Positions 32,561 to 44,486 are shown, counted from the stretch's first letter. The stretch is DNA of 64,000 nt from Periplaneta americana (GCF_040183065.1 NC_091120.1:176540988-176604987), one strand, 5' to 3'. A program made the numbers and translations. The notes: generated by a model not told the origin, from the letters alone.

Positions 32561-34450
32561 AACCATCTTCAAATTGTTGTGATCGATTGTCTTCGTTTAA
32601 TTATCTCTCTGGTGATAGAGCTTTCTATATTGATCTGTTCCTGCTTCTTTTTTTATTAGATTATGTTGATATAGGCTAAATCTGGGTTAGTGTATTGTTT
32701 AAAGGTGGAAATTATTTTGCTTTTTCTCTGCATTTCTCTTTGAAATAAGGTACTTGATCATAGACAGACATTGTGAAAAAAAATGTTCAGACTAGAAATG
32801 TTATAATTTTAACATATCACAAAACTAGACGTTTATAACTATTTAATTGTGTTTAGTAACACCAATAAACCAAAAACAAGGAAAATAAAAACGATAATTA
32901 TCATAAAACAAGAGACTCTCAACTTTCACTATTTTAGTTTGAATTTCGCGGCTCTCTCTCCTGGTTTTTTTCACCCCATCGTTCTTCAAGTAGTTTCATT
33001 GTAGCTACTAAAGATGGCAGCTAGAGAGCAGAACTTATTCTGAATTATATCAAAATTTGTGCGCATTGCCTCATTACTGTATGCAGATATAATTGTAATT
33101 AATGGAAATTGTAGATTAATTTTAATTTGTTATTATATGATTTGTTTTGTCCTACATCATGCTCAATTAACAGCAGTCGTAATATGAATAAAGGAATAAA
33201 TACAGTGCACTGATACTCCACATAACTCAGACCAACTCGAGCTGTTACGAGTGTGTCGTTTTCATGGTATGAGTGCTTTGGTACATGTAAGGGAATGACA
33301 AAAGTTACAGCTTTAACAACCACCGCATGAATTCACTATTGTTTTAATCTTTAATATATATAAGCAACATTTGTTATATGTTTGAATAATTGTATGTAAT
33401 GAAATTATTTAAAGTATTACATATTTGTAAAGTAAAATATTACCCAATTAAGACATAATAAAATCTTTAATAATCGGTATAGTGATTTTCACTCTGCGAA
33501 TTTGTTCTATTGGCTGCAGTGCGACGCTTATTGTTTAGGTGTTTTGGTATTAATTGTGTGTGGTATAAAAGAACGAGGGCGATTCAAGGATACAAGAAGT
33601 ATTGAAATTGCGTTTTATTTTCATTTGAGTTTTCAAGTGCAGGGATCATGACCTCAATAGAAATATAAGTTATATTCGTCATGACATCAATTCCTTGAAG
33701 AAAAGTTACTGTCACAAGGTTAATAATGAACAGTTCACCTTCTGCTATATAAGAATACGAACTTAAAAGTCTGCTTAAAATATATCGGGACAGTGTCACG
33801 AAGAGTGGTAAGTTAATTCGTGATATTTTTTGCTAAGGCGTATATGTAAAGGTACATTTTCGTTAATTCAGTGCATGGTCTTGTGAGAGTCGTACAGTAA
33901 TACACTACTTTACCAAAGACCATTGCGAATGTTTCCAAGACTAGTAGGTACACTACACTCCGAAACAAATCAAGAGCAGGACCATCTAATTTCAATAGTG
34001 ATGTAATGTAGAAAATTACATTGTCATGCCATTACATAGTTGAAATATTGCTGTGTTTTATTGCTTCAATGTCCAATTTCAAATTCCGAAGTTACTGATC
34101 ATGTGAAATGACATGTTACGAGAATGGAACAAGAGTGGAATGGTTGACAGGGGAATGTGGAATAGTTAGGAAATCCGCTTCTAGCCGTAAGATAAATTGT
34201 TGGCAGTGAGGAAACCGTGGTTGAACTTCGGTATCCTCCCCACACTACATAGGGGGAGAAAACGTATTTAAATAATTTTCACATTCCTCGGCCTCGTATC
34301 ACTACATAATCCCCTCAACTAACACACTAACCTTGTCACATAACTCGGCTTAATGTCACTTAGCTATACCCGCATTTAATCCATAAACAAACTTATAAAT
34401 AAGACGTCAGTCCCGTGTATAGTGTGGGGCGATATCGAAGATTGGCCCTG
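32561..34450. other. Long non-coding stretch, nothing recognised
   Basis: Several 60-75-codon ORFs on both strands lack any family signature. The motif near 34,187-34,212 resembles one at 4,524-4,550. Confidence 0.35.
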
Positions 34451-34476
34451 TTATTATTATTATTATTATTATTATT

Positions 34477-34516
<40 letters not shown>
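34451..34516. repeat. (TTA)n(TCA)n compound microsatellite
   Basis: About nine TTA units followed by about twelve TCA units. Confidence 0.95.
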
Positions 34517-34518
<2 letters not shown>

Positions 34519-34561
34519 CCTGGGAGATAAGCTTATTTAAGTTAATTCTAATTTATTTTTT

Positions 34562-35192
34562 AGAATAGTGTTGAGGTAATTCCGGTGATTTTAGAAGTGA
34601 AAATAGTTGAATTTGTAAGGGATTTCATGCGGAGATGGATTTCAGAAGTTTGGGATTTTATAGGGAATATTTCAAGAAAAGAAAATTGTTCGGAAATGTA
34701 TTAAATTACGTGTGAAATGAGAGATGCGTGGTAATGGAAGTGCAAACGTTGTGGTTTCTAGTGAAGGAAAGGAATGTAGGGACATAAAACACAAGATACG
34801 ATGTAATGTGAAGAACGTAAAACTTGTATTAATTCAATAACCACTGGAATATAGTGAAGCACAACAAATAATAATGAAATAGACACAAAGTTTCTATAAT
34901 ACGGAAACAATATTATTGTAACTTCGTTTCAAAGTCCGTCATTACGCTAGCCCTTTTTGACATCAGTAGGCCTAAACAAAAATCACCAGGCTTTGAAAAT
35001 CCTGCAGAGATTGTATATGCAAGGCAAAACAAAAGCCTAAACTAACCTATCACAGATTCATATATTCATGGCATAGTGTGAGTGTACACTAGCGTGAAAC
35101 TTTCGCAATGTCACCGAAGTTATGTTGGTATGAGAGGTAAAAACTTGAAGGTGCATAAGGGAAGTGGGAAGGAAACTACCTCAACTCTCGTT
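34562..35192. mobile_element. TIR element family M1, copy 2 (longer)
   Basis: The ends resemble GTGTTGAGGTAATTCC and the complement of GAGTTGAGGTAGTTTCC, an imperfect inverted pair matching the TIR of 3,358-3,529. The internal TATGCAAGGCAAAACAAAAG CCTAAACTAACC segment near 35,016-35,047 matches the smaller copy's interior inverted. At 631 bp it may be nearer the full-length form. No coding capacity was recognised. Confidence 0.5.
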
Positions 35193-37487
35193 TAAATTTT
35201 TTTTTTACTTGAAATTGTCTCCTAACTAAAAATTTAGTTTAGCCTAGTTATTTGTGTGAGGTGGTATTATTAGTCCTTAGTCGGTATCTCAAAACAAATC
35301 TTTATTTATTCAACACAGTCTCCTTTTAGCTCCATTCACGTAGCACAAGGGTCATAAAACAATGCTAAGCCTTTTAAAAAATGTGGTACATATCGTCTTG
35401 ATCTACAAACTGTTTTTTCATAGTTACTTAATCTTGCTTCATTAGATGAAAACTTCTTTCCTATCAGTATTTTCTTCTTTGTTTTATTTTTAAGATTCGT
35501 AAACGAGTAATAGTATAATTGGACTAAATCAATTAATTCAGAGTCACTTTCATCAGTTTTCTGTAATTCAGTCAGGGTCAACCAGTGCACTATCTTGCAA
35601 ACACAGCACACCCCGACATAGTTTTCAAAATTGTGGTAGAGCAACATGGAAATTGTCACTTTGAGTATTTTCTATCAGTTTTCAGGCGTTTGGGGATCCA
35701 TTTAGCAGATAATTGCTTATTAGGGCCTACTTAAATGATAATTTACGTTGTGAAAGAAATTTGATACGAAATTTTCAGTGTCTCTGATACACATTTGAAC
35801 CCAATTCGTCAGTTCTCCAAAATCTTGTCCTGCATGACAATGATATTTTCTGGAATGATCACAGAAACAGTTTTCAACAGGATGTTCATCTTTCACCTCT
35901 GTTTTTCCTCTCTTAAAATCAGCAACTTCTTTGTGGTGATGAATGAAGGACAGTACATCCATTGTATCATCATAAATATTCTTGCTGGACAACCCTTTCA
36001 AAAATAGACAGGCCTACATTAACACCGGACATCCCTACTGCCATTAAATGCTGATTATCTGTGAAGGTGGAAGCCTTGACCTCTCGCCACCCTCTGGGCC
36101 AATTTGATTTGTCATGAAGATGACTTTACCTTTACATTATCACCAACTGATACTTAATTTTATCAAAATTGAATTTTTTTATCTGACATTATTTCTTTAA
36201 AAATCCACATTAAAGAACCGCTTAATCTTATCACCAAACCTGGAGTAACTATTAAGTGAAAAAAAACATACATGATAACTACTTTTACTTTTGTTTGTAA
36301 CTGTGGTCCAGAGTTATGTAACAATTCCAGTAATTTCATAGAAACAGTGTACTAAATTCCAGTAGTTGTGGATAAGCATATAAGCCGGTGGTTTTGTGTG
36401 GGACAACATGTTGTAACTGATGTCATAATTATAGGCCCTATATAGTAGAAATAGAAATAAATATTTTTTTTATATCATAAGATAAGAGTAGGCGAAACTA
36501 GCGCATGGAAAGTTCATGTGATACCTTTAACCCCTGATCACATATTATACAGTATAACAGATTGGCCATCCTCATGTTAAAAACGGTAACATGTGGAAAA
36601 GAACAACCAGTAATGACCGCTAGATGGAAGTACAATTGCTCCATGCAATTCATGCTACCGCCTCCCCCCCACACCCCTGCTTATATGCTATCTCTCCCAA
36701 ACCCCCCACTGGTGCTTAATAAAAATAAAAGAAACAGCATTATAACCAATTAAATACACAAAGACAATACTTCCAGCGAGGTTAAGTTGGTGGAAAAACT
36801 GTGTATTATGTAAAAGTAAGGCTTCTCCTATACAATTACCGAAATTTTTACATATGCTATAATTATTATTAACTTACCATTTTGAAAAATAATTTGTCTC
36901 TTTTTTTTTATTCTTTAGCATACGTAGGCCTAGTAGCATCTTAAGTATGTGCTTTGTGGTTTGCCTTTGTACCCAGTACACCACTTCTGTGAAATTACCG
37001 CAGTACATTTTGTACAGCTTTCTGTTACCATGCAGTTGCCATATTTAAAAAGTGAAAAACAGGATGAACCGAGAGGAATCATGCACTTAAATCGCATGTT
37101 TTATGTATTCGTGAAGGAAGTTCTTTATTTTCTACCCTTTTGAGCTGCCATATTCATAAATTGAAGAGAATAAAATTGTGTAAAAAGAAAGGAAACATAT
37201 TTTTTTTTCCATTTATGTCGTGTTCGCTGGAAACTGGACATTTATGCATTCCAAAAATTAATGGGTACTCAGAGATCTCGATCCTGGTATGGTCCTGAAA
37301 AATCCAGGATGTAAGTATGGCAACCCTGTGTTACCGTTACTACTGACTGCAGCTATAGCTGGTGCTTACATTTTAGTGAAGGCTGTAAATAAATTTTCAT
37401 TTATACAAAAGTTTTTGAAGGTGAATATTAAACTGTGTTGTGTATGCTTAAATTATTTCAGATAAGTTTAATTGAAGCCTCTCTCAG
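35193..37487. other. Long non-coding stretch with two unassigned minus-strand ORFs
   Basis: Minus-strand frames at 35,336-35,659 (107 codons) and 35,720-36,001 (93 codons, with Cys/His-containing EHPVENCFCDHSRKYHCHAG) are adjacent, on the same strand, and could be parts of one decayed gene. I recognise no domain. The rest is AT-rich. Confidence 0.3.
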
Positions 37488-37616
37488 ATTGCTGATGTTC
37501 ATAGGGATCTCCTACAGAACAAAATGAAAATTATTAAATACATCAAACAGCTTCAGAGCCATCTTGCTGATGCAAAATATAAATGTGAAAAAGCAGCTGT
37601 GAGCATTGCATTATAG
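37488..37616 (+). other. Candidate terminal exon or gene fragment (helical peptide)
   Basis: After a plausible splice acceptor (CCTCTCTCAG), the frame reads IADVHRDLLQNKMKIIKYIK QLQSHLADAKYKCEKAAVSIAL and stops with TAG. The composition is amphipathic-helical and unlike translated junk around it. I cannot name the protein, no upstream exon was identified, and the stop is followed by a donor-like GTATGT. It could be a real last exon, a pseudogene, or chance. Confidence 0.25.
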
Positions 37617-37644
37617 GTATGTAATTTGTTTCTTAACACAAATG

Positions 37645-37898
37645 AAGGGTACACGGGAAAAACGAACAATGTCACAATTCCTTTAAGGCTGATGTCATTA
37701 ACTAATTCACTGTATTACTACAAACTTTAGTGTTATTTTTACCAAAAGTGGTAAAGGAGAATTAAAACCACGGATACACTCATCATTTCCTTCATTTCAA
37801 GTAGAAATATCAATAAATTTTGCAGTAATATACTGAAATAGATCATTATCTCACCCTTAATGGAAATGTGACATTGTTCGTTTTTCCCGTGTACCCTT
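37645..37898. mobile_element. MITE with 35-bp TIRs and 6-bp target duplication
   Basis: Ends AAGGGTACACGGGAAAAACG AACAATGTCACA and its complement are near-perfect inverted repeats of about 33 bp. CAAATG flanks both sides (37,639-37,644 and 37,899-37,904). The 254-bp body is non-coding. A 6-bp duplication does not match the common hAT (8), mariner (TA) or piggyBac (TTAA) patterns. Confidence 0.8.
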
Positions 37899-38163
37899 CA
37901 AATGTAACACATCAGTTCCTATAACCTTCCAATGATTGGGAATTGGAGATAAACTAATTAGAAGAATTATCACTTTCCTTTCTCCTCTTCCTAATATTGT
38001 TTAACTTACTACTTAATTACTTAAGGGAAAATTTATAGATTCTGTAAACCCCTATGCAATACTATTCATTTTACATTGTTTGCAGACTTCATAAGGAAAA
38101 GTACTTGTTTCCGGTTTCAACCAAAATGCAATATTACCATGCGAGAATATTGATATGTTTGTT

Positions 38164-38378
38164 AGCGTAGTCAGTATAGCGCTGGCTTTCTGTGCTCGAG
38201 GTTGCAGGTTCGATCCTGGTCCAGGTCGATGGCATTTAATTGTGCTTAAATGCGACAGGTTCATGTCAGTAGATTTACTGGCATGTAAAAGAACTCCTGT
38301 GGGACAAAATTCCGGCACACCAGCGATGCTGATATAACCTCGGCAGTTGCGAGCGTCGTTAAATAAACCATAATTGAT
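38164..38378 (+). repeat. tRNA-derived SINE family A, full-length copy
   Basis: The head has an A-box-like GCGTAGTCAGTATAGCGC and a B-box-like GGTTGCAGGTTCGATCC, the two internal polymerase III promoter elements. The body continues with GACAGGTTCATGTCAGTAGA, GACAAAATTCCGGC and GCTGATATAACC, and the 3' end is GAGCGTCGTTAAATAAACC. A 12-bp duplication GATATGTTTGTT (38,152-38,163 and 38,379-38,390) marks target-primed insertion. It is non-coding and would depend on a LINE for mobility. Confidence 0.9.
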
Positions 38379-38390
38379 GATATGTTTGTT

Positions 38391-38914
38391 TTACTTCACT
38401 CTGAAGAAGTGGGTGGTTGGAATTGAAAGGGGAAGTATTGCCCCAAAGAGTGGCAGTTTCCTATCCTTGTTCGTGCTCCCATCTTCCACTTCAGCCGTCA
38501 TGATACTGAGTGTATAGATTATAGAGAAGAAGAATCACAATGCAGTGGCCCAAACTATTAATGTATAATATCACTCAATAATTATAAGCAGTTAAAACAT
38601 TTACTCACTCACATTACGATAGGAGATGTTGAATCTGTCTGCTTTCTTGTTCCAAATATTTGTAACACCTGTTCAAGAAGTGATGCATCATTCGCTGTAG
38701 TCTGTGTTATCAAATGAGAAGTTTTCGTGGATACTATTTTTCATTTCTTCCATGTTACTGGTAGCCTATGTAGATTATTTTTGTACACTTTGCTCGATTT
38801 CTCCAGAGATAAGTGACAAGAAGTTAGGCTTGGGTGACTTTGCTGGGATCACACTACCAATAATAATTCTATCCTCGAATACTACAATGTCCGTCCATAA
38901 AAGAGTTTGATATG
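38391..38914. other. Non-coding stretch, nothing recognised
   Basis: No recognisable ORF or repeat. Confidence 0.3.
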
Positions 38915-39865
38915 CAGTCAACTTTGGATATAGTGATTTCGGTTATAGTGAACATTCAGCTGTAGTGAACCTAAATTGTTGGTCCCGACCTGCATACATT
39001 AAAAAGTACATTAATATTTCCGTTTATAGTGAACTCTCGCTTTGGTTATAGTGAACCTTGTATCCTGACAAATTCTTATTTGAAGTCAGACCTTCTTGTA
39101 TAAAATTGAAAGAATATGTTGAGAACAACATTCTAAGTTTCTTACTCCTTTAGTCAAAGGACAAAAGTAAGATTAGTGATTCCTAGACAATGAGCTGTAC
39201 TGTAAATCCAGGCAATGCGTGACAACAACCTTGCCTCACTCCACCGTCGAAGGTTTCCCATTCTGTTCTCAGGCACTCTACTGTTATTTCTAATCCTCCA
39301 CCGTCAAAGGGTTACCTTTTGTTCTCAGAAACATTTCCATTACGACAGATAGCATTGAAACAATGAAATTGGCTTCCTTTATTAAAAGGGGATGGACATT
39401 ATGCCCAGAGCATAAACGAAGATTTCGATGGCTTTCAAACTCCATCAACCCTCTCCCAGTTTCCATGAAGTGACCTGGGAAATTCCAGCTGAATATGCAG
39501 TCACACTATAACAGCATTTGTCATTTGTACCTTATCGTCTGTTTCTAGTGTTCCAACAGTGAATGTACTGTATAAATATGTTGAAGCGTAAAGTGTTTTT
39601 TTTTTTTTTTTTGAAGATAAGGCGAATATTATAAGTGACATTGAACGTGGTCTTTCGCAAGTGGACGTGGATCCACAGCATAGTTTAAGTAAATCAACTG
39701 TGAGTAACAGTATACAGTGTAATTCAATCCACAAAAATGAAATGTTTTATTTTCTTGTTCACAATTTCATTCATTTCTGTCATTTAAGATTAGGAAAGAA
39801 ACACTTCGGATATAGTGAACGAAATATGCAAGTCCACAGAGGTTCACTATATCCGGAGTTGACTG
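38915..39865 (+). mobile_element. pogo/Tigger-like transposon relic with CENP-B-type HTH fragment
   Basis: The left end CAGTCAACTTTGGATATAGTGA and right end (complement) CAGTCAACTCCGGATATAGTGA are inverted repeats; a TA follows the right end, while the left flank is degraded. The plus strand at about 39,573-39,715 encodes MLKRKV, a T-run, then IISDIERGLSQVDV and HSLSKSTVSN. This is the N-terminal CENP-B-type helix-turn-helix of pogo/Tigger transposases, which binds the TIRs. The catalytic domain is absent, so it is a deletion derivative. Confidence 0.75.
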
Positions 39866-39869
39866 TACT

Positions 39870-40274
39870 ACGTGGTAGATTAAAAAAATTCTCGTAATCT
39901 TATTTCACTCAAACGAGAAATACTGTATGGGATATTTTAGTGCCAAGAATTGAAAGCTTTTGTGGTGTCACTTAAGAGTGAGTTTTATCATCTTAGATAT
40001 TGTCATTAAATAGCAATCATTTGTTTGCTTGTTTCTGTGCATTGATGAAATGTCGCAATTGAAAATGTCATTTTCAGAACAACGAACGAAATTTTTGTGT
40101 TTTGCTGGAAAAAAAAAATCAGAGACATTAATGGCGTTAAGAATGCTTGAAGAAGCATAATATATGGTGAAGCGGCACAAGTCTGAACATCATTCATGTG
40201 AATGTAAATCGAAACCGTCTCCTAAGAAACAAAAAATTGATCAGGACAAGAGCAGAGGCAAGATCATGCTGAAG
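39870..40274. other. Non-coding stretch, nothing recognised
   Basis: Lysine-rich short frames near 40,090-40,280 may be the 5' remains of the following mariner-like sequence, but no motif supports it. Confidence 0.3.
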
Positions 40275-40760
40275 AATTTCTTTGATGGTAGGGATCTGGT
40301 CTAATGAATTCATTCCAGATGGGTGTACCATAAGCAGAGAAAAGTACATCGAAATTCTTTGTCACCTCCAGGATGCGGTAATAAAGGAAACATCCAGAAA
40401 GATGGACACAGAACAGTTGATTTCTTTTGCACGAAAATGCACCAACACATTCGTTACTGGTTAAATAATTCCTTGCCAAGCATAATGTAACAGTTTTGGA
40501 GTTTCTGCCATATTTCCTGGATCTCTCACCACCCAATTTTTTCCTGTTTCCGTGGCTCAAAAAGGTTCTGAAAGGACAACGATTTGCAAGTGCTGACAAA
40601 GTCATTGCAACTAAAATGAGGGCACTGAAAGACATCGAAAAATGGTTTCCAGAAATATTTCCATACACTTTACAATCATTGACTAAACTGTGCGTCATTG
40701 CCGAAGGAAATACTTCGAAGAAACTGTTGTGTAAATGGCTGTAAGGTTGCTGATTTGTGT
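40275..40760 (+). pseudogene. mariner-type transposase, C-terminal half, frameshifted
   Basis: Fragments in different frames read in order as a mariner catalytic domain. First EFIPDGCTISREKYIEIL (about 40,309), then after a frameshift a FFCTKMH block where the second catalytic D region would lie, then PYFLDLSPPNFFLFPWLKKV and LKGQRFASADKVIATKMRAL (40,506-40,630). The typical third-aspartate motif SPDL(S/A)P.DFFLFP appears as LDLSPPNFFLFP. At least two frameshifts; TIRs not found. Confidence 0.75.
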
Positions 40761-40852
40761 GTAATAAACCAATTCCGGAATTTTTTTTTTAACTTAGGCC
40801 TAGTATGTGCTGTCACAGAATCCTGTTGGAAGGGGAACATGATTTTTTTAAA

Positions 40853-41354
40853 TAATTTCAAGGGAAAAATTGTTCCGTGGCCGGGTATCGATCCCGGGAC
40901 CTCTGGTTGAATGTACCAGTGCTCTACCACTGAGCTACCCGGGAACTCCACACGTCTCAACTTTTCCCTTTATATCCACACAACTCGCATGGGCTGACGA
41001 AACGCCAGAGACCCACAATGAGTGCACACAATCTCTGTGTGACTTGGAATTGTGGTTTTCTGTTAACGTACACAGTAACGTATATATTATGTAAATCTAG
41101 TCTTTCAGGTGAAGCTCCCTGTAAAGCAGATTTGAATAATTTCAAGGGAAAAATTGTTCCGGGGCCGGGTATCGATCCCGGGACCTCTGGTTGAACATAC
41201 CAGCGCTCTACCACTGAGCTACCCGGCAGTGGTAGAGCGCTGGTACATTCAACCAGAGGTCCCGGGATCGATACCCGGCCCCGGAACAATTTTTCCCTTG
41301 AAATTATTCAAATCTGCTTTACAGGGAGCTTCACCTGAAAGACTAGATTTGCAT
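40853..41354. repeat. tRNA-like repeats, ending in a 128-bp-arm hairpin
   Basis: Three copies of a tRNA-like module lie here: two on minus (about 40,858-40,945 and 41,150-41,226) and one on plus (41,227-41,303). Each shows GGTAGAGC...CTGGTA, then GGTCCCGGGATCGATACCCGGCC (B-box and T-arm-like), then a constant GGAACAATTTTTCCCTTGAAATTATT tail. The last two form an inverted repeat: 41,089-41,216 against 41,227-41,354, with a 10-bp loop. The first two are direct repeats about 290 bp apart. No proper anticodon loop (position 33 is C) and no 3' tRNA context, so this is a repetitive element rather than a tRNA gene. Confidence 0.8.
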
Positions 41355-42189
41355 GATTTTTTTTCTTTTTTCTGTGTACATTTCTATAAGTGTTGTTATT
41401 TCTTGTATAACTTATTGTACTACATCTATTTGTTTATTAATAATGATTTTACTCATTTTAATATTTTGGCCAGTAAGTACTAATACTTCAGTTTTAGGGA
41501 AGATATTATGAAACCATTCTTTGACAATATTTGCCTGTGTGAATGCTGCTTTTATTCTGTCATTTCACTTCTAGCATTATAACATCATTGCCTGCAAAAA
41601 TGAAATAGGTCTAATAGTAATCCACAGCAGTCAATCATACTTTTATGCAACGGATCTCCCATGAAGATTATACATATACTGTATATATTTTACATGTTAT
41701 GCTTTTTACAGAGGTTTTATATTATATTCACTACAATAAATACATGTACAATTGTGTTAGCTTCAAATTGCATTATTAAATGTTACTACAGTCTCATAAC
41801 AAATACACAACTTTAATTTTCAACGATTCCCTCGTTATATTTGTAGACTAGTAATAATTCCAAAACAGTCTGATGTCCTTTCATATATTCTTTGGAATGG
41901 CCTATTCAAAAGTCTGTAGTGCTGAAGTTGCATGGAGTATAGTAGGGGTGGTTCCCAATGCTGAATACTAGATATCAGTTCCTCTTGACCAATCTTGGAG
42001 CATATTGTTGTTCATTTTAAATGTGTGCACTTTGTTAATATATATTTCAGTGAGTATCATTAGATGTAAAGAGCAGTGAACCAATGAAAGTTTGTTAGTC
42101 AGCATGTTCCCAGCGTTTTTATCAGTGACTTCCTACAGTTACAACAATAATGTCTTTACCAGACTGAAATATACAAAGCAATTCATATA
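41355..42189. other. Non-coding stretch, nothing recognised
   Basis: AT-rich, with no recognisable ORF or repeat. Confidence 0.35.
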
Positions 42190-42590
42190 TAACTAGTGGT
42201 TTTTAAAATCTCATATTTCTGTTTGATAGAAGCTACAAAGGTGCAACTTCTTTCTAAGTATAAAGTATCTCTGGATGGATTGTTTACCCTCAGAGTAGAT
42301 TTTGAAAATGACGTCCTCCTTCCTGTACATATATCTGTACCCATTGGTCTATGTTTCTCGCAGTTCACTGCAAGATTTCCTCATGAATTCCATTGATTTC
42401 GGTGTTTATTTTGTTCTTCAAATCGTCAATTGTTCGTGATAGATTCTTATAGACTCTGTTTTTAAGATAACTCCACAAGAAAAAAATCCAGTGTTGTTAA
42501 GGTAGGTGATTTGGGTGACCACAAATTTTTAGAAATTACTTTACCATCAGAGTAATTTGTGATCAGGTTGAAAGATTCATCTGACATATG
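42190..42590 (-). pseudogene. mariner-like transposase tail, minus-strand copy
   Basis: The minus-strand translation gives WIFFLWSYLKNRVYKNLSRT, then IDDLKNKINTEINGIHEEIL, ARNIDQWVQIYVQEGGRHF and a stop. This is the pattern seen after the third catalytic residue in several Tc1/mariner transposases (FFLWGYLK..., then a C-terminal helix and GGRH). Stops interrupt it. It forms an inverted pair with 43,540-43,945. Confidence 0.65.
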
Positions 42591-43539
42591 TTAATGACCT
42601 CTCAAGTAATGTGCTTCATTGGCTGACCATGATAATATCTTTGAAGAAGTAAAAAATGGATTCTGTAGAGCAAGATCGCAAAGACTCTGGCGACACAAGC
42701 GACCTCGCGAATTGTACTACGTGTATGGTTAATCGTATTAGGGCCAGTATTATAAATGATTTGAAAAATAAACAATTTCCTTTTTATTTTAAAAACATTC
42801 CATTGAACCTCTGCATCAGTTACTTGTGCTGGTCTTTTTTCCTCTGTGGTAGAAGATATACTGTAAACGATGGGAGATTTAGGAGGTATCCGTAAATCTA
42901 CTGTAAGCCTACTGTGTATTGTATTGTATGTGGCAGATATAGTCTCCTGGTAAGATTTACTACAGGACCTGATTTATAAACACAATAATAATATTATCTA
43001 ATTTTACTAGATACATAAAACTAATTTTAAACAAAAGTGGAGGTAACGAAAATTAATGAAAACCACTTAAGCAAACTGTGATGTTAAAATTTATTTTAAA
43101 ATACATTTTTAGGGGGAATGGAATTGAATTGGTGAAAATTTTGATTTCATTTTTATTTTCCAGATTTATTATTTGGTTTTCCTCTTTAAAAATGGTATTT
43201 CACATATGACTACTTGGAGTGCAAGAGGTCAAATGACTTTATTGTCAAACGCCTGGCATTAGAAAACAACAACAACATATGTGATCTCACTACCTTCTTC
43301 TGTTTCACTTGTTGCTGTTCATTTGTTATTGTTTGTGATCAAAATGCCACACACATTGCCTCAGCATATGTTTCCTCGCCAATCTCATTAAAGAAAGATC
43401 TTGTTTCCAATTTTCTGACTATGGTTAGTATTGTCTCTTTTTGGAGGAATGCACACTCTTTATTCTCTCTGAAAGGCCTTTTGTGTGGTAGTGATGGAGT
43501 TTGATTCCCAGTAATTTTTCAGGAGATAGTAGCTACATT
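42591..43539. other. Spacer between two inverted mariner-like tails
   Basis: No recognised gene. ORFs at 42,656-42,895 and 43,214-43,504 lack family motifs. It may be the degraded interior of a composite element or unrelated sequence. Confidence 0.3.
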
Positions 43540-43945
43540 ACACATGTCAGATGAATCACAAATTACTTTCATGATAGAGTAACTTCTAAAAATTTATGAC
43601 CACCCAGATCACCTGACTTAAGATCACCGCAATTATTTCTTGTGAGGTTATCTCAAATGTAGAGGTTATAAGAATCGACCACGAGCAATAGACGATTTGA
43701 AGAATAATATAATCACAAAAATCAATGGAATTAATGAGGAAATGTTGCAGCGAACTGCGAGAAACATGGAGTGATGGGTATGGATGTGTGTATAGGAAGG
43801 AGGAGGCCATTTTCAACATCTGCTGTGAAGGTAAGCAATACTTTATGTATAGGAGGAAGGTATGCACCTTCACAGCTTCTATCAAACAGAAATAGGAAGA
43901 TTTTAAAAACTACCCATTTTATATTAACCATATGCAACTCAAAGA
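43540..43945 (+). pseudogene. mariner-like transposase tail, plus-strand copy
   Basis: The plus-strand frames give DHPDHLT, FL-GYLKCRGYKNRPRAIDDL, KINGINEEMLQRTARNME and a CV-EGGGHF end, matching the minus-strand copy at 42.2-42.6 kb. Stop codons and substitutions show decay. The DNA-level inverted match includes CATATGTCAGATGAATC-like and CACAAATTACT motifs at the inner side. Confidence 0.65.
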
Positions 43946-44486
43946 AGCAGTTGTAAAATTAAGAATGTATGTTGGACATGATTGCTTGGCTTCACGTCTA
44001 CACTGCTTTAAAATTATCAATTCAGACAGTTGTCAAGTTTGTAAGGATCCTATTTCCATCATGAATGTAGAACATCAACATTAAGTACAACAACAAAAAT
44101 TTACATTAATTCTGTCGGTAATGAAATATTGGGTGTTTCGCTTTTCTATCAAAGACATGAACTTTGAGATCATATAACTGCCTGTATCCTTAGATCAGAA
44201 TCATAAACACTTATATCATTAATATATCCTGTCCCTTCAGCACAGTCTCACATAATATAACAGTCTTTTGTGAATGCATACAACTTTACAAGAAAAATAC
44301 ACAAATATACATTTATAAGATACTGTTTAGTTCTTAATAATCTAATGTTTATCTAGCTATACTATGCTTAAAATGCTACAAATATTACTTGAGTTCTCTA
44401 TGGCCCAAAGGACACTATAATCCTATCTCCATGAACACTCACTCCTCTTGTACAGTGAGTTAGGATGTCACAAAGAAACAATTATA
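43946..44486. other. Non-coding stretch, nothing recognised
   Basis: No recognisable ORF or repeat. Confidence 0.35.

Noticed and set aside
40870-41300. Functional tRNA genes
   Set aside because: The modules have B-box and T-arm-like parts, but no U at position 33, variable loop sequence between copies, no proper acceptor pairing that I can see, and a constant non-tRNA tail.
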